A stretch of 56,605 bases of DNA from Saccharibacillus soli (GTDB lineage Bacteria; Bacillota; Bacilli; Paenibacillales; Paenibacillaceae). Of this stretch, positions 36,777-47,455 are shown piece after piece. How positions within the stretch are numbered: position 1 is the stretch's first letter; the number at the start of each line of letters is the position of its first letter. The stretch lies in contig NIOB01000009.1 in NCBI GenBank assembly GCA_002189105.1, positions 1 to 56,605 of the forward strand. Direction: 5' to 3'. Under the pieces are notes generated by a model. It ran no database searches and was not told where the DNA came from. It was given only the letters and a program-made list of their open reading frames with translations. Both the position numbers and the translations under genes were made by a program.

Positions 36777-38210
36777 ATGAAAGACGAGTATCGATTGATA
36801 AGTGGAATACGTGAGGAAGCGGCCGAGTACGGGATGTGGACAGCGGGAGATCGGATGATTGTGGCTGTATCGGGAGGCCCGGACTCCATGGCGCTGCTTC
36901 ATCTGCTGCATCGTTTATCTCAGGAGCAGCCTCTGCATCTTGTCTGTGCACACGTGAATCATGGCCTTCGCCCCGGAGAGTCGGCGGCTGAAGCGGAGCT
37001 GGTTCATGAAGCGGCTGAACGACTCGGGATTCCTTTTGAACTGGGTGAACTGGATGTAAATGGGCATAAAGAGGCACAGGGTATGGGTACGGAAGCAGCA
37101 GCGCGTGAGCTTCGTTATCGTTTCCTGACAGAAGTGGCTCGACGTCATCAGGCTTCTTCGATCGCTCTGGCTCATCATGCCGACGATCAAGCGGAGACCG
37201 TTTTGCTGCATCTGCTGCGCGGCAGCGGCTCGGCAGGGTTATCCGGCATGCGTCGGGTGAGGGAGCAAGGTGGCGTACGTCTGGTGCGACCGCTGCTTCG
37301 ATTCTCGAAGGAGGATTTGATTGCTTTTTGTGAGCAGGAAGCTCTCGCGTATGCGATTGACAGCAGCAATACGCAGACCGACTACACACGCAACCGCCTT
37401 CGTCTGGAGACGCTGCCTGAGCTGGAGAGTTATAACGGACGGCTGGTTGAAGCGCTGAATCGCCTGGCGGATACCCTGGGGCCTGAAGACGATTATCTAC
37501 AGGAGCAGGCGGTTCAGGCGTTTGAACGCTGCTGTTCGTCAGGGGAACGAGGCACCGAGCTTGATACGACGGCGTTTGCGGCGCTTCCGTTCGCTTTACA
37601 ACGCAGGCTCGTTAAATTAATATTAAATTACCTGTCGGAACCGGGAGCGGAAACCGATTTTGCCAAAGTCGAACTTGTTCGGCGGAAGCTGGTCTCCCCC
37701 GAAGATTCGACCTGGACACTGGACCTCGGATACGGCCGGACCTGTACGCGCGAATATACTCGTGCGTTTTTCCGTCTTGGCAGGCCGGAGCCGTTGTTCT
37801 TGAAGGCCGAAACCTTCGACAGGAAGCCGGGCATCCAGACCCTGCGGTTTGGAGAAAGTCTCGGGATGATTTTTAGGGAAGAACGGGATATTCCGGATTT
37901 CCGGGCGCTGGCCGCTCTGGGACGGGAAGAAGCCGTTTTCGACGCGGATCGTCTCGACTACCCGCTAACCGTGCGTTCGCGCCTTCCGGGAGACCGGATC
38001 GAGCTTCCGCGCGGAGCCGGCACGAAGAAAGTCAAAGATCTGCTGATCGACGAAAAGATCGCTCCGTCCGAGCGCGGCCTGGTTCCGGTCGTGTGTGACG
38101 CGCGGGGAAATATTCTCTGGATTGCGGGCCTGCGTCGCTCCGATCATGCCTGGGTGGACGCCCGGAGCGAGAAGATTCTATATATTCGGATAGATCGGGC
38201 TCTTTGTTGA
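36777..38210 (+). CDS. tilS: tRNA(Ile)-lysidine synthetase
   Basis: It modifies C34 of the CAU-anticodon tRNA-Ile to lysidine, needed to read AUA. It is a PP-loop ATPase with VAVSGGPDSMALLHLL (residues about 28-43), CAHVNHGLRP and ALAHHADDQAETVLLHLLRGSG. A TilS C-terminal domain is recognisable by RSRLPGDRIELPRGAGTKKVKDLLIDEKI. The length of 477 is normal. ATG 36777 follows GGAGGCC. It is followed by hpt, as in most Bacillales. Confidence 0.95.
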   Translation: MKDEYRLISGIREEAAEYGMWTAGDRMIVAVSGGPDSMALLHLLHRLSQEQPLHLVCAHVNHGLRPGESAAEAELVHEAAERLGIPFELGELDVNGHKEAQGMGTEAAARELRYRFLTEVARRHQASSIALAHHADDQAETVLLHLLRGSGSAGLSGMRRVREQGGVRLVRPLLRFSKEDLIAFCEQEALAYAIDSSNTQTDYTRNRLRLETLPELESYNGRLVEALNRLADTLGPEDDYLQEQAVQAFERCCSSGERGTELDTTAFAALPFALQRRLVKLILNYLSEPGAETDFAKVELVRRKLVSPEDSTWTLDLGYGRTCTREYTRAFFRLGRPEPLFLKAETFDRKPGIQTLRFGESLGMIFREERDIPDFRALAALGREEAVFDADRLDYPLTVRSRLPGDRIELPRGAGTKKVKDLLIDEKIAPSERGLVPVVCDARGNILWIAGLRRSDHAWVDARSEKILYIRIDRALC

Positions 38211-38266
38211 CGGTTTTGGGTTATTAAGATAGAAGAACATTCAGAATTGTAGGAGGGGCAAGCACG

Positions 38267-38806
38267 TTGCAAAATGACATTCAGGAAGTGCTAATCAGCG
38301 AGGAAGAACTGCAAGCCAAGATCAAGGAACTGGGAGAACTGCTCAGTACGGAGTATGCGGATCGTGATCCGCTGGTCATCTGCGTACTCAAAGGCGCATT
38401 TATCTTCATGGCAGACCTGGTGAAACGCATCACTGTACCGATCGAGCTGGACTTTATGGCGGTATCAAGTTATGGAGCGGCAACCAAATCGTCGGGCGTC
38501 GTCAAGATCATCAAGGACCTGGACAACACAGTGGAAGGTCGGGACGTACTGATCGTGGAAGACATTATCGACAGCGGACTTACGCTCAGCCATCTGATCG
38601 AGCTGCTGAAGAACCGCAATGCCAAGAGCGTGAAGGTTGTCACGCTGTTCGACAAACCTTCGGGTCGTTCGGTGAATATGGAAGCCGACTATACGGGCTT
38701 TGTACTGCCGGATGCTTTCGTAGTCGGTTATGGACTTGATTATGCCGAGCATTATCGCAATCTGCCATACATTGGCGTGCTGAAGCCGGAAGTGTACACG
38801 AACTGA
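38267..38806 (+). CDS. hpt: Hypoxanthine phosphoribosyltransferase
   Basis: It salvages hypoxanthine and guanine with PRPP. The 179 residues are standard. The PRPP motif is [14 protein letters not shown]; the N-terminal [18 protein letters not shown]-like stretch and [20 protein letters not shown] complete the fold. The start is TTG 38267, preceded by GTAGGAGGGG. tilS-hpt-ftsH is a conserved cluster, and in relatives HPRT and TilS together regulate ftsH. Confidence 0.95.
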   Translation: MQNDIQEVLISEEELQAKIKELGELLSTEYADRDPLVICVLKGAFIFMADLVKRITVPIELDFMAVSSYGAATKSSGVVKIIKDLDNTVEGRDVLIVEDIIDSGLTLSHLIELLKNRNAKSVKVVTLFDKPSGRSVNMEADYTGFVLPDAFVVGYGLDYAEHYRNLPYIGVLKPEVYTN

Positions 38807-38975
38807 TTTATCCGCTTGGCGTCTGCGCTTCTGACGGAAGAAGCAGGCAGACGGGTATAACGGAATGGGGGCTGAATCATGGCCTGCCGATCCGACGATT
38901 TCTTCCTCAGGGAAGAGAGTGGCGTTCAATCGCAAACCCGACCTCGAACCTGCCTATTGCAGCGGGGCCCTGAAT

Positions 38976-39005
38976 TTGTGATGTGCGAACCGACTATGTT
39001 AAAAT
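38976..39005 (+). promoter_or_regulatory. Promoter of ftsH
   Basis: TTGTGA (38976-38981), an 18-bp spacer and TAAAAT (39000-39005), 29 bp before ftsH. The interval 38807-38975 also holds a hairpin (TCTGC-GCTTCT with AGAAGC-GCAGA, about 38822-38852). Confidence 0.55.
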
Positions 39006-39034
39006 AACTTCAGTGTCTTGAGAGGAGGTTGGGG

Positions 39035-41068
39035 ATGAATCGGTTCATCCGGAATTCTGGCTTTTATTTAATTCTTTTTCTTGTCGTGGTAGGCATTATT
39101 CAATTCTTGAACGGCGGCCGGGATACGGCCCAAGCTCCAAGATACGACGAACTGGTCCAGCAGGTTGAATCAAATAACGTGGAGAAAGCCACGTTCCAAT
39201 TTGACAACTATGCTTATTTGGTGACTGGTACGTATAAGGCTCCTGTAGAAAAAGACGGGCCCAAAACGTTCTCGACGTATATTCCTTCCACCGAACAGGT
39301 GGTTAACGATCTTACGGCTGAAATGAAACAAAACGGGGTGCAGGTCTCGTGGAAACCGATGCAGGGAACCAGCATCTGGGTTACGCTGCTGACCTCGTTC
39401 ATTCCGCTCATTCTGATGTTCGTACTGTTCTTCTTCCTCTTTAACCAAGCCCAAGGCGGCGGCGGTAAAGTGATGAACTTCGGCAAGAGCCGTGCGCGGC
39501 TCTACAATGAAGAGAAGAAGAAAGTCACCTTCAACGATGTTGCGGGTGCCGACGAAGAGAAGCAAGAGCTGGTCGAAGTCGTAGAATTCCTCAAGGACCC
39601 ACGCAAATTCGCAGCGCTGGGTGCACGGATTCCCAAGGGCGTCCTGCTCGTAGGCCCTCCAGGTACAGGTAAAACCCTGCTGGCGCGTGCCGTAGCTGGC
39701 GAAGCTGGTGTGGCATTCTTCAGCATCTCGGGTTCCGACTTCGTGGAAATGTTCGTCGGTGTCGGCGCTTCCCGCGTACGTGACCTGTTCGAGAACGCGA
39801 AGAAAAATTCGCCTTGTATCATCTTCATCGACGAAATTGACGCCGTGGGACGTCAGCGGGGCGCAGGCCTTGGCGGCGGACACGACGAACGTGAGCAGAC
39901 GCTCAACCAATTGCTCGTTGAGATGGACGGCTTTGGCGAAAACGAAGGCATTATCATCATCGCGGCGACCAACCGCGCTGACATTCTCGACCCGGCCCTG
40001 CTGCGTCCGGGACGTTTTGACCGTCAGATTACGGTTGACCGCCCAGACGTGAAGGGACGCGAAGCGGTGCTGCATGTTCACGCACGCAACAAGCCGCTGA
40101 CGAAGGACGTTCAGCTCGACAAGATCGCCAAACGCACAACAGGCTTCTCCGGTGCCGACCTTCAGAACCTGCTGAACGAGGCTGCCTTGATTGCTGCTCG
40201 TCGAGATCGCAAGGACATCTCCATGAATGAGATCGACGAAGCGATCGACCGGGTTATCGTCGGTACAGAGAAGAAAAGCCGGGTCATCAGCGATCGGGAG
40301 AAACGCATCGTGGCTTACCACGAAGCGGGTCATACGATTGTAGGCTACTTCCTCGAACACGCCGATATGGTACACAAAGTTACGATCATCCCGCGCGGAC
40401 GCGCAGGTGGATATGTCATCATGCTGCCTAAGGAAGATCGCATGCTGGTGACCAAGCAGGAACTGCTTGATCGTGTAACGGGTCTCCTGGGTGGCCGCGT
40501 ATCCGAGGAACTGTTCATCGGCGAGATCGGTACAGGCGCTTATAGTGACTTCCAGCAGGCAACAGGAATCGTGCGCAGCATGATTATGGAATACGGCATG
40601 AGCGAGAAACTCGGTCCGATGCAGTTTGGTACAGGTCAAGGACAGGTCTTCCTGGGCCGCGATCTTGGACATGAGCCGAATTACAGTGACGCTGTTGCCC
40701 ATGAGATCGATCAGGAGATGCAGCGCTTCATCAACGAATCGTATGAGAGAGCACGTCAGGTTCTCACCGATCACGCCAAAGAAGTGCATCTGATCGCCAA
40801 CACGCTGCTTGAAGTGGAGACACTGGAGATCGATCAGATCCGCAACCTCATCGAGTACGGTTCGCTGGAAGCTCCAGCTGGTGCTACAACGAACAAACCG
40901 GAAGGCGAAGGCTCTGAGCCGGCTGCTGAACCTACGTTTGACAGCATCGGTGGAACGAATGTACGTCTGGATGAGTCCGAATCCGTGGATCTGGGCAAAG
41001 ACGGCGACATTCCAAATGATCCGATGGGCAAACGTGAAGATTCCGGCGGCGGAACCACTCAGTCCTAA
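39035..41068 (+). CDS. ftsH: ATP-dependent zinc metalloprotease FtsH
   Basis: This is a membrane-anchored AAA+ protease degrading damaged and regulatory proteins. The 677 residues comprise two membrane segments (about 8-28 and 110-135), an AAA module with Walker A GPPGTGKT, Walker [12 protein letters not shown] and the SRH RPGRFDR, and a zinc protease with HEAGH. The C-terminal tail of about 70 residues is acidic and low in complexity. ATG 39035 is best spaced from AGAGGAGG; TTG 39029 lies too close. Confidence 0.97.
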   Translation: MNRFIRNSGFYLILFLVVVGIIQFLNGGRDTAQAPRYDELVQQVESNNVEKATFQFDNYAYLVTGTYKAPVEKDGPKTFSTYIPSTEQVVNDLTAEMKQNGVQVSWKPMQGTSIWVTLLTSFIPLILMFVLFFFLFNQAQGGGGKVMNFGKSRARLYNEEKKKVTFNDVAGADEEKQELVEVVEFLKDPRKFAALGARIPKGVLLVGPPGTGKTLLARAVAGEAGVAFFSISGSDFVEMFVGVGASRVRDLFENAKKNSPCIIFIDEIDAVGRQRGAGLGGGHDEREQTLNQLLVEMDGFGENEGIIIIAATNRADILDPALLRPGRFDRQITVDRPDVKGREAVLHVHARNKPLTKDVQLDKIAKRTTGFSGADLQNLLNEAALIAARRDRKDISMNEIDEAIDRVIVGTEKKSRVISDREKRIVAYHEAGHTIVGYFLEHADMVHKVTIIPRGRAGGYVIMLPKEDRMLVTKQELLDRVTGLLGGRVSEELFIGEIGTGAYSDFQQATGIVRSMIMEYGMSEKLGPMQFGTGQGQVFLGRDLGHEPNYSDAVAHEIDQEMQRFINESYERARQVLTDHAKEVHLIANTLLEVETLEIDQIRNLIEYGSLEAPAGATTNKPEGEGSEPAAEPTFDSIGGTNVRLDESESVDLGKDGDIPNDPMGKREDSGGGTTQS

Positions 41069-41180
41069 TCCGATTGACGACCTCTTCTCAAGTGAGTAGC
41101 TTGAACGATAACGATGTGAAGTTACGCTTGTCTAAGACCTCAGATTTAATTCGGTCAAAGTAAAGGGTTCTTCGACATCG

Positions 41181-41222
41181 TCAAGACCGGAAAACGAATC
41201 CTCGTTTTCCGGTCTTTTCTTA
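41181..41222 (+). terminator. Terminator after ftsH
   Basis: AAGACCGGAAAACGA pairs perfectly with TCGTTTTCCGGTCTT around a 4-nt loop and is followed by TTCTTAT. Confidence 0.9.
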
Positions 41223-41348
41223 TCTCGTTGAAGTGAGAGGAAGGGGAGTGTCGGCTACTTGCGGATAATGGTACAATGCAGAAGGCGGTCGAATGACCGG
41301 GCAGTCCGTGTACGTGTGAACCCGGCTGCAAAGGAGGATAACAGCGGC

Positions 41349-42125
41349 GTGATTCTTGTAGTGGATATCGGAAATACCAATATTGTGCTTGGCATGTATG
41401 AGGGGAAGTCACTGCTGCATCATTTCCGCATCAGTACCAATCGGCAGGCAACAAGTGACGAATATGGGGTAATGATCTATAATCTGTTTCGGATGTCCGG
41501 AGTGGATGCCGAAAAGATCGACGGCGTAATGATCTCTTCAGTGGTTCCTCCAATTGTGGCAGTCATTGAACAGATGTGTCGCACTTACCTGAAGAGGACG
41601 CCATTGGTCGTCGGACCTGGCATCAAGACAGGCCTGAATCTGCGCTATGAGAATCCAAGGGAGATTGGTGCGGATCGGATTGTGAATGCTGTAGCGGCGG
41701 TCGAGCTGTATGGCGGTCCTCTGGTGGTAGTGGATTTCGGAACGGCAACTACTTTCGACTGCATCGATGCACAGGGTAATTATCTGGGTGGAGCCATTGT
41801 ACCAGGGATTGGAATCTCTACCGAAGCACTCTATGAGCGAGCTTCCAAGCTGCCGCGAATCGAGCTGGAGAAACCCAAAAAAGTAATTGGACGCAATACT
41901 GTTCATGCGATGCAGGCGGGCATTATCTACGGATATGCAGGCCAGGTAGATGGGATCGTCAAGCGAATTCGTCAGGAAATGGACACCGAGCTAAAAGTGG
42001 TAGCTACAGGTGGATTAGCTCCGCTCATCTGCGCAGAGACCGAATCGGTACAGGAAGTCAATCCGCTGCTGACGCTTGAAGGATTACGTTTGATTTATGA
42101 ACGCAATCATGCAGGTCGTGCATAA
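41349..42125 (+). CDS. coaX: Type III pantothenate kinase
   Basis: It phosphorylates pantothenate in the first step of CoA synthesis. It is an ASKHA-fold kinase, 258 residues. The P-loop-like DIGNTNIVLGMY opens the protein, with REIGADRIVNA and VVVDFGTATTFD following; the last has the catalytic aspartate pattern. GTG 41349 fits the canonical start ILVVDIGNTN and has AAGGAGG 11 nt upstream. The frame from 41259 is not supported. Confidence 0.95.
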   Translation: MILVVDIGNTNIVLGMYEGKSLLHHFRISTNRQATSDEYGVMIYNLFRMSGVDAEKIDGVMISSVVPPIVAVIEQMCRTYLKRTPLVVGPGIKTGLNLRYENPREIGADRIVNAVAAVELYGGPLVVVDFGTATTFDCIDAQGNYLGGAIVPGIGISTEALYERASKLPRIELEKPKKVIGRNTVHAMQAGIIYGYAGQVDGIVKRIRQEMDTELKVVATGGLAPLICAETESVQEVNPLLTLEGLRLIYERNHAGRA

Positions 42126-42266
42126 GCCGAAACGCCCAAAAAGAACATCAAAAATATCAAAATAGATACAGCCTGAAGGGATGCAGGTTCAATACGCCCT
42201 TGGAAGCAGCATAACCGGGCAAAGAACACTCACCCTTCTAAGGGCTGGAAATGGAGGAACCCATTC

Positions 42267-43196
42267 ATGGAAAATCAAGAACATCAGCATCATGAATCTC
42301 ATCACGCCGGGAGTCCGGAAGAACGTGATTATCTGGTCAGAGGTACCGCGCTGGAAGGCAAGGTTCGCGCCTTTGCGGTGCGCAGCACCAAGCTGGTCGA
42401 GGAGCTGCGTCAGAGACACGATACGTATCCAACGGCAACTGCTGCACTGGGACGTACGCTGACGACAGCTGCCATGATGGGTGCGATGCTCAAGGGTGAA
42501 GAGAAGCTGACTATTCAGGTAAAAGGCAATGGCCCACTGGGGCAAATTGTAGCAGACGCCAATGCCAAAGGTGAGATTCGTGGGTATGTCGATCACCCAC
42601 ATGTTCATCTGCCAAGCAATGCGATGGGCAAGCTGGATGTAGCGGGTGCCGTAGGAACCGAAGGTTTCTTGTACGTCATCAAGGATCTGGGTCTGAAAGA
42701 GCCTTATCGCGGTAGTGTGCCGATTGTATCCGGTGAGCTGGGTGAAGACTTTACGTATTATTTCGCGGCATCCGAACAAACGCCTTCGGCGGTGGGGCTC
42801 GGTGTGCTGGTTGCTCCGGACAATTCGGTTATCAGTGCAGGAGGCTTGATTGTCCAACTGCTGCCAGGTTTGTCCGATGAAGAGATCGGCGCGATTGAAC
42901 ATGCCATCTCGACCCTGCCACCCGTATCGGCATTGATCGATCAAGGTCTGTCCCCTGAAGAACTGATTAAATGGGTGCTGCCGGACGTACAGATTCAAGA
43001 GACAATGGATATTGTCTTCCGCTGCGAATGTTCGCGTGAGCGTGTAGAACGTACGCTTATCAGCCTGGGCTATGACGAGATTCATGCGATCATTGAGGAG
43101 CAGGGTGTGGCGGAAGTTGTCTGCCATTTCTGCAATGAAGCCTATCAATTTGAACGCGAAGATCTGGAACAAATCTTGGAGCAGACTCGCAAGTAA
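42267..43196 (+). CDS. hslO: Hsp33 redox-regulated chaperone
   Basis: This chaperone is activated by oxidation, with a C-terminal zinc centre of four cysteines (CEC near residue 253 and CHFC near 287). The core begins at DYLVRGTALEGKVRAFAVR and contains TAALGRTLTTAAMMGAMLK and SGELGEDFTYYF. At 309 residues it is about 18 longer than usual owing to a His/Glu-rich N-terminus (MENQEHQHHESHH). The start ATG 42267 has ATGGAGGAA upstream, so the extension is likely real. It is followed by a terminator. Confidence 0.95.
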   Translation: MENQEHQHHESHHAGSPEERDYLVRGTALEGKVRAFAVRSTKLVEELRQRHDTYPTATAALGRTLTTAAMMGAMLKGEEKLTIQVKGNGPLGQIVADANAKGEIRGYVDHPHVHLPSNAMGKLDVAGAVGTEGFLYVIKDLGLKEPYRGSVPIVSGELGEDFTYYFAASEQTPSAVGLGVLVAPDNSVISAGGLIVQLLPGLSDEEIGAIEHAISTLPPVSALIDQGLSPEELIKWVLPDVQIQETMDIVFRCECSRERVERTLISLGYDEIHAIIEEQGVAEVVCHFCNEAYQFEREDLEQILEQTRK

Positions 43197-43220
43197 ATAA
43201 TAAGCAAGGAATGGTAACGA

Positions 43221-43262
43221 TAAAAAGCCGCTTCTCCATTTACGGAGAAGCGGCTTTTTATA
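43221..43262. terminator. Terminator after hslO
   Basis: TAAAAAGCCGCTTCTCC pairs with GGAGAAGCGGCTTTTTA. The A/T-flanked stem can work for both strands, serving hslO and the minus-strand small gene. Confidence 0.92.
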
Positions 43263-43339
43263 GGCAGATCGCAGTGTGTTATACCGTGTGTGGCTGCCGG
43301 TTGGATCACTTTCCTGCGACGGCTTATCCAGGGGTAAGG

Positions 43340-43492
43340 TCAGATGACAGTACTGTTGCTCACTTTGTCATTTTTACTTCTTCCCATGGATTGCAGTTGA
43401 TTCATCAGCTTGCCCCGTGAATCTTTGTTCCGCAGGAGATAAGCGGCTCCCAGGCCTACAGCGACTCCAAGCAATGTGTTTTTCCGTTTCAT
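43340..43492 (-). CDS. Small hypothetical protein, 50 residues, with a short hydrophobic N-terminal segment
   Basis: This gene is short. It starts at ATG 43492 on the minus strand, with a strong site AAAGGAGGACGACATC directly upstream, and stops at 43340. The protein begins MKRKNTLLGVAVGLGAAYLL, a basic start followed by a Gly/Ala-rich hydrophobic stretch that could insert in the membrane. A hydrophilic, basic tail follows (RNKDSRGKLMNQLQSMGR). It is convergent with hslO and divergent from cysK. No family was recognised with certainty. Confidence 0.7.
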   Translation of the reverse strand: MKRKNTLLGVAVGLGAAYLLRNKDSRGKLMNQLQSMGRSKNDKVSNSTVI

Positions 43493-43679
43493 GATGTCGT
43501 CCTCCTTTGTAATGTACGGATCAGATTGGTTGAGCTTATGTTCAGATTACCCGATTCTCCAGAACCGAAACGGAGCAGGCGAGGTATGGATTCAGGTATT
43601 TTTGAGCAAAACATCTGGGGATACGGATCGTTTTTTACACGGATCGGAAGGGTAGAAACGCTCTACCATAGGCGTTCGT

Positions 43680-43709
43680 TGACAGCAGGCGTACGGATTT
43701 GCTAAGATA
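43680..43709 (+). promoter_or_regulatory. Promoter of cysK
   Basis: TTGACA (43680-43685), an 18-bp spacer and TAAGAT (43704-43709). About 200 nt of leader follow, in which I see no T-box, S-box or convincing CymR site. The rest of 43493-43918 holds nothing else recognisable. Confidence 0.6.
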
Positions 43710-43918
43710 AAGGAAGTTAAAAACCTACTTTTCTACTCGGATTAAGCTGGCAGCGATGTTCGACAGTAGATCGCATGAGCCGTACGGTCTATCATGAGGC
43801 CCATCCGGTAAGCAGCATCGATGCCGCTTCTTTCTTTATTTTGGTGTATGGGCAGTGTATCCGTTTATTCGCTGGACCTGTGCGCCGCAGTTTACCCACT
43901 TCCGAAGGAGGATTTACC

Positions 43919-44857
43919 ATGGCCAAAGTCGTTAATAGCATTACTGATCTGATCGGAGGCACACCGCTCGTTCGCTTGAATCGGGTGGTACCGGAAGGCA
44001 GCGCAGAGATCTATGTGAAACTGGAATACCAGAACCCGGGTTCGAGCGTTAAGGACCGGATCGCTATCAGCATGGTTGAGGCAGCGGAAGCAGACGGACG
44101 TCTGAAGCCGGGCGGTACAATCATCGAGGCGACAAGCGGTAATACAGGAATCGGCTTGGCCATGGTCGCAGCGGCAAAAGGATATAAATCGGTCATCGTC
44201 ATGCCTGAAACGATGAGCTTGGAACGCCGCAACCTGCTGCGTGCCTATGGAGCGGAACTCGTTCTGACACCGGGAGCGGAAGGCATGAACGGTGCTGTGC
44301 GTAAAGCCGAGGAGCTTCTCAAGGAAAATCCGGATTACTTCATGGCGGAACAGTTCAAGAATGAAGCGAACGTGAAGATCCACCGGGAGACGACAGGGCC
44401 TGAGATCGTGGAAGCGATCCAATCGATCGGCGGTTCCCTGGATGCTTTTGTAGCAGGTATCGGAACAGGCGGTACGATCTCCGGTGCAGGTGAAGTGCTC
44501 AAATCCAACTTCCCGGAAGTGAAAATCTATGCGGTTGAACCTGCGGCCTCCCCAATTCTTGCGGGCGGCAAACCCGGTCCACACAAGATTCAGGGCATTG
44601 GTGCCAACTTCGTTCCTGAGATTCTCAATCAGAATATCTATGATGAGATCATCCACGTCGAAAATGACGAAGCATTTGAGACAGCTCGCGCTGTAGCGAA
44701 AGAGGAAGGGATTCTGTCTGGTATTTCCTCGGGCGCTGCCGTCTTCGCCGCACTCAAGATCGCCAAAGATCTGGGTCCTGGCAAACGCGTTGTTGTTATC
44801 GTGCCGAGCAACGGTGAACGTTACCTGAGCACGCCGCTCTACAATTTCGAGGCTTAA
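43919..44857 (+). CDS. cysK: Cysteine synthase (O-acetylserine sulfhydrylase)
   Basis: It makes cysteine from O-acetylserine and sulfide. It is a PLP fold type II enzyme of 312 residues. The PLP lysine is in [11 protein letters not shown], the substrate loop is [11 protein letters not shown], the phosphate loop is [12 protein letters not shown], and [11 protein letters not shown] is near the end. ATG 43919 follows CGAAGGAGG; the open frame from 43775 is leader. yacD, located upstream in B. subtilis, is absent. Confidence 0.96.
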   Translation: MAKVVNSITDLIGGTPLVRLNRVVPEGSAEIYVKLEYQNPGSSVKDRIAISMVEAAEADGRLKPGGTIIEATSGNTGIGLAMVAAAKGYKSVIVMPETMSLERRNLLRAYGAELVLTPGAEGMNGAVRKAEELLKENPDYFMAEQFKNEANVKIHRETTGPEIVEAIQSIGGSLDAFVAGIGTGGTISGAGEVLKSNFPEVKIYAVEPAASPILAGGKPGPHKIQGIGANFVPEILNQNIYDEIIHVENDEAFETARAVAKEEGILSGISSGAAVFAALKIAKDLGPGKRVVVIVPSNGERYLSTPLYNFEA

Positions 44858-44910
44858 TCAGCCCTGTGTAGAGTTAGAGTAGCAGGACTGGATTTTGCTT
44901 ATTTGTGAAG

Positions 44911-44950
44911 AAGCCCCCTCCCGTGCAGCAGCATTGGTGGGGGTTTTTTG
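44911..44950 (+). terminator. Terminator after cysK
   Basis: CCCCCTCC pairs with GGTGGGGG with one mismatch, followed by TTTTTTG. Confidence 0.75.
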
Positions 44951-45209
44951 TGCAGCAGATAGGCCGAACCTTCGAGTGAACGACAGATGGGTTTGCTGGA
45001 TGTCAGATTCATAGGGGCTGCCAGGCTGCTTTTTTTGTACCGGAACGGACTGCTACAGCGTATAATGAACGAAAATCAAGGTTCAGCCTGTACAAGATCA
45101 GCGGGGGTGATGCGATCTCTATCCGGTCAGTGGAAATGCCGGTTATGAGAGCACGCCGCTTGTTCGTCCAACGGGTGTTTATCGAAATTGCGGGAAGGAG
45201 TGCGGCAGC
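44951..45209 (+). other. Intergenic region upstream of the folate operon
   Basis: There is no gene. A perfect TATAAT lies at 45061-45066, but the hexamer 17 bp upstream (TACCGG) is poor, so the operon promoter is uncertain. I see no riboswitch or T-box here. Confidence 0.4.
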
Positions 45210-46862
45210 TTGAGCGAAATTCTGACATCCCGCGAGCAGTGGGTACAGTGGATGCAGCAGACAGGGAGCGAGGGTTATACTCGCTTTCCTTATATACAGC
45301 GTGACCGTCTGGAGAGACAGCCGGAATCCTGGCTCCAGGCATGGAGCGAAGCCTCACCTTATGCTTTTGTGCTGGAGAGCGGCAAGGAAGGCCGCTATAC
45401 TTTCCTCGGCTTGGAAGCGGAATCCGTGATTCGCGGACGAGGAGAAGAGGCGTCGGTTGCAGATCTGGTGGCTGCAAGTCAGAGTCATGAGTCGAAGCGT
45501 CTTGAAACCTCGCCGCTTGAAGCTCTGCGCGGCTGGATGGAGCCGCATCGCGCTCCTCGCGTTCCTGACGCACCCAAGTTCTGCGGGGGCGCGGTCGGGT
45601 TCCTCGCGTACGACGTCGCGCGGTCTCTGGAGAAGCTGCCGGCGCTGGCGGATGACGATCTCGCCCAGGGCGGGCTGCCGGATTATGCCTTCATGCGGCT
45701 AAGGCAGCTGTGGGTACTCGACCATCAGGAGCAGACAGTGTACTGCTCCGTATCCGTTCCGGTCGGCGAGTTCGCTCCGGGTCAAGGGGGTTCGGCGGAA
45801 GCGGCTGGGAACGCGGAAGCTGTAGTGAGTGCGGCCTATGTTCAGGCCGCTGAAGAAGCACAGCGCATGTTGGAGCGCTGGCGCGAGTTCGAGCGTGCGC
45901 AGCTGCCTTGGAGCCGCGAGCAGCAGGATGAAATTGCGGCCGAGGCCGAGGAGCATATGGCCGGGCGCAGTGACGTGGATGGTTTTGCCACGGCGTTCGG
46001 ACAGGAGGCTTTTGAGGATGCGGTGCGCAGCATCCAGGAATATATTCGCAGCGGCGACGTATTCCAGGTCAACCTGTCGCTGCGTAAGCAGCGGAAGCTG
46101 GAAGCTTCGCCAGAAGAGATCTATGAATGGATGCGAATCGTCAATCCATCGCCCTATATGGGGCTGCTGCGGTTTCCCGATTTCCAGCTGGTATCCGGTT
46201 CACCGGAGCTGCTGGTTCGGCTGGAAGACGGCAGGTTGGCGGCTCGTCCGATTGCCGGGACGCGGCGCCGTGGGGCGAATGGAGAAGAAGACCGGCGTAT
46301 GGCTGAAGAACTAACAGGCAGTGAGAAGGAACGTGCGGAGCATATCATGCTGGTTGATCTTCAGCGTAACGACTTGGGACGGGTTGCCGCCTATGGTTCG
46401 GTCACCGTACCGGAACTGATGACCATTGAGCGTTATGCCCATGTCATGCACCTGGTTTCCCAGGTGGAGGCTGATCTGGCGCCGGGCAAGTCGGCTTATG
46501 ATGTGATCGCGGGCGTATTCCCTGGCGGGACGATTACCGGTGCTCCCAAAGTCCGAACCATGCAGATCGTCGAGGAGCTGGAGCCCGTCCGCCGTGGCCC
46601 ATATACCGGCTCCATGGGCTGGATTGACTACAATGGCAATATGGAATTAAATATTATTATTCGTACGCTCGTTGTACAGAGCGGCATCGGTCATATGCAG
46701 GCAGGGGCAGGGATCGTCATCGATTCCGAACCATATCGGGAATATCGGGAATGTCATAACAAAGCCCGCTCGGTAGGCCGGGCGGTCTGGTGTGCAGAAC
46801 GTGCCGCTGCTTCTGCTGCCACAAGTGCTATAGCTTCAGATGAGAGAGGAGGCTCCCATTGA
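45210..46862 (+). CDS. pabB: Aminodeoxychorismate synthase component I
   Basis: It converts chorismate with amino nitrogen from PabA to aminodeoxychorismate, the branch to folate. The 550 residues are about 80 more than B. subtilis PabB; the excess is an Ala/Glu-rich helical insert (about 195-255) and a short tail. Chorismate-binding motifs are [40 protein letters not shown] and [20 protein letters not shown]. TrpE is a formal alternative, but pabA-pabC-folP context decides. The start is TTG 45210 after GGAAGGAG. It overlaps pabA by 4 bp. Confidence 0.93.
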   Translation: MSEILTSREQWVQWMQQTGSEGYTRFPYIQRDRLERQPESWLQAWSEASPYAFVLESGKEGRYTFLGLEAESVIRGRGEEASVADLVAASQSHESKRLETSPLEALRGWMEPHRAPRVPDAPKFCGGAVGFLAYDVARSLEKLPALADDDLAQGGLPDYAFMRLRQLWVLDHQEQTVYCSVSVPVGEFAPGQGGSAEAAGNAEAVVSAAYVQAAEEAQRMLERWREFERAQLPWSREQQDEIAAEAEEHMAGRSDVDGFATAFGQEAFEDAVRSIQEYIRSGDVFQVNLSLRKQRKLEASPEEIYEWMRIVNPSPYMGLLRFPDFQLVSGSPELLVRLEDGRLAARPIAGTRRRGANGEEDRRMAEELTGSEKERAEHIMLVDLQRNDLGRVAAYGSVTVPELMTIERYAHVMHLVSQVEADLAPGKSAYDVIAGVFPGGTITGAPKVRTMQIVEELEPVRRGPYTGSMGWIDYNGNMELNIIIRTLVVQSGIGHMQAGAGIVIDSEPYREYRECHNKARSVGRAVWCAERAAASAATSAIASDERGGSH

Positions 46863-47455
46863 TTCTGGTCATCGACAATTATGATTCGTTTACCTACAAC
46901 CTGGTACAGTATCTGGGTGAGCTTGGCGAGGAAGTCATCGTGCGGCGCAATGATGAGATCGATCTGGCCGGAATCCGGGAATTGAATCCCGATCATCTGC
47001 TGTTGTCGCCAGGTCCATGCACGCCCAATGAGGCGGGGATCACCCTGGAGGTTATTCAGGCTTTTAAGGGGGAGATTCCGATTCTCGGTGTCTGCCTCGG
47101 TCATCAGGCGATCGGTCAGGCCTTCGGCGGGCGTGTCATTCGCGCAGAGCGATTGATGCACGGCAAGACCTCTCCCGTGCTGCATGAAGAAGCCTCTGTT
47201 TTTGAAGAACTGCCTTCACCGCTGACCGCAGCACGTTATCATTCCCTGATTGTCGAACGAGACAGCCTGCCCGATTGTCTGGAGATTACCGCCTGGACGT
47301 CTGAAGGCGAGATTATGGGGCTGCGACACCGGGAATATCCGATTGAGGGCGTTCAATTTCACCCGGAATCGATCGTTACCGAGCATGGTCACAAGATGCT
47401 GGCCCGCTTCCTGAACCGAGGCCGTGCAGCTTCCCTTCAGGCGGTGCGTTCATGA
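46859..47455 (+). CDS. pabA: Aminodeoxychorismate/anthranilate synthase amidotransferase
   Basis: This glutamine amidotransferase subunit supplies ammonia to PabB, and in Bacillales often also to TrpE. The 198 residues comprise one class I GATase: [14 protein letters not shown], the nucleophile in [16 protein letters not shown], and the His-Glu pair in QFHPESI. The start is TTG 46859 inside the pabB stop (TTGA overlap) with GAGAGGAGG upstream; the stop overlaps pabC by ATGA. This is tight translational coupling. Confidence 0.95.
   Translation: MILVIDNYDSFTYNLVQYLGELGEEVIVRRNDEIDLAGIRELNPDHLLLSPGPCTPNEAGITLEVIQAFKGEIPILGVCLGHQAIGQAFGGRVIRAERLMHGKTSPVLHEEASVFEELPSPLTAARYHSLIVERDSLPDCLEITAWTSEGEIMGLRHREYPIEGVQFHPESIVTEHGHKMLARFLNRGRAASLQAVRS

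Noticed and set aside
39170-40789. 539-codon minus-strand open frame opposite ftsH
   Set aside because: It is the mirror of a highly conserved gene; its translation has no domain character and no ribosome site. Long antisense frames arise from GC-rich third positions here.
43211-43420. 69-codon plus-strand frame after hslO
   Set aside because: It starts within the hslO terminator and opposes the better supported 50-residue minus-strand gene.
43710-43918. T-box, SAM riboswitch or CymR site in the cysK leader
   Set aside because: The hallmark sequences of these elements are not found; only a partial CymR-like GGATT match exists.
45210-46862. Reading of pabB as trpE
   Set aside because: The linked pabA-pabC-folP-folB-folK order identifies the p-aminobenzoate branch, and no other trp genes are present.
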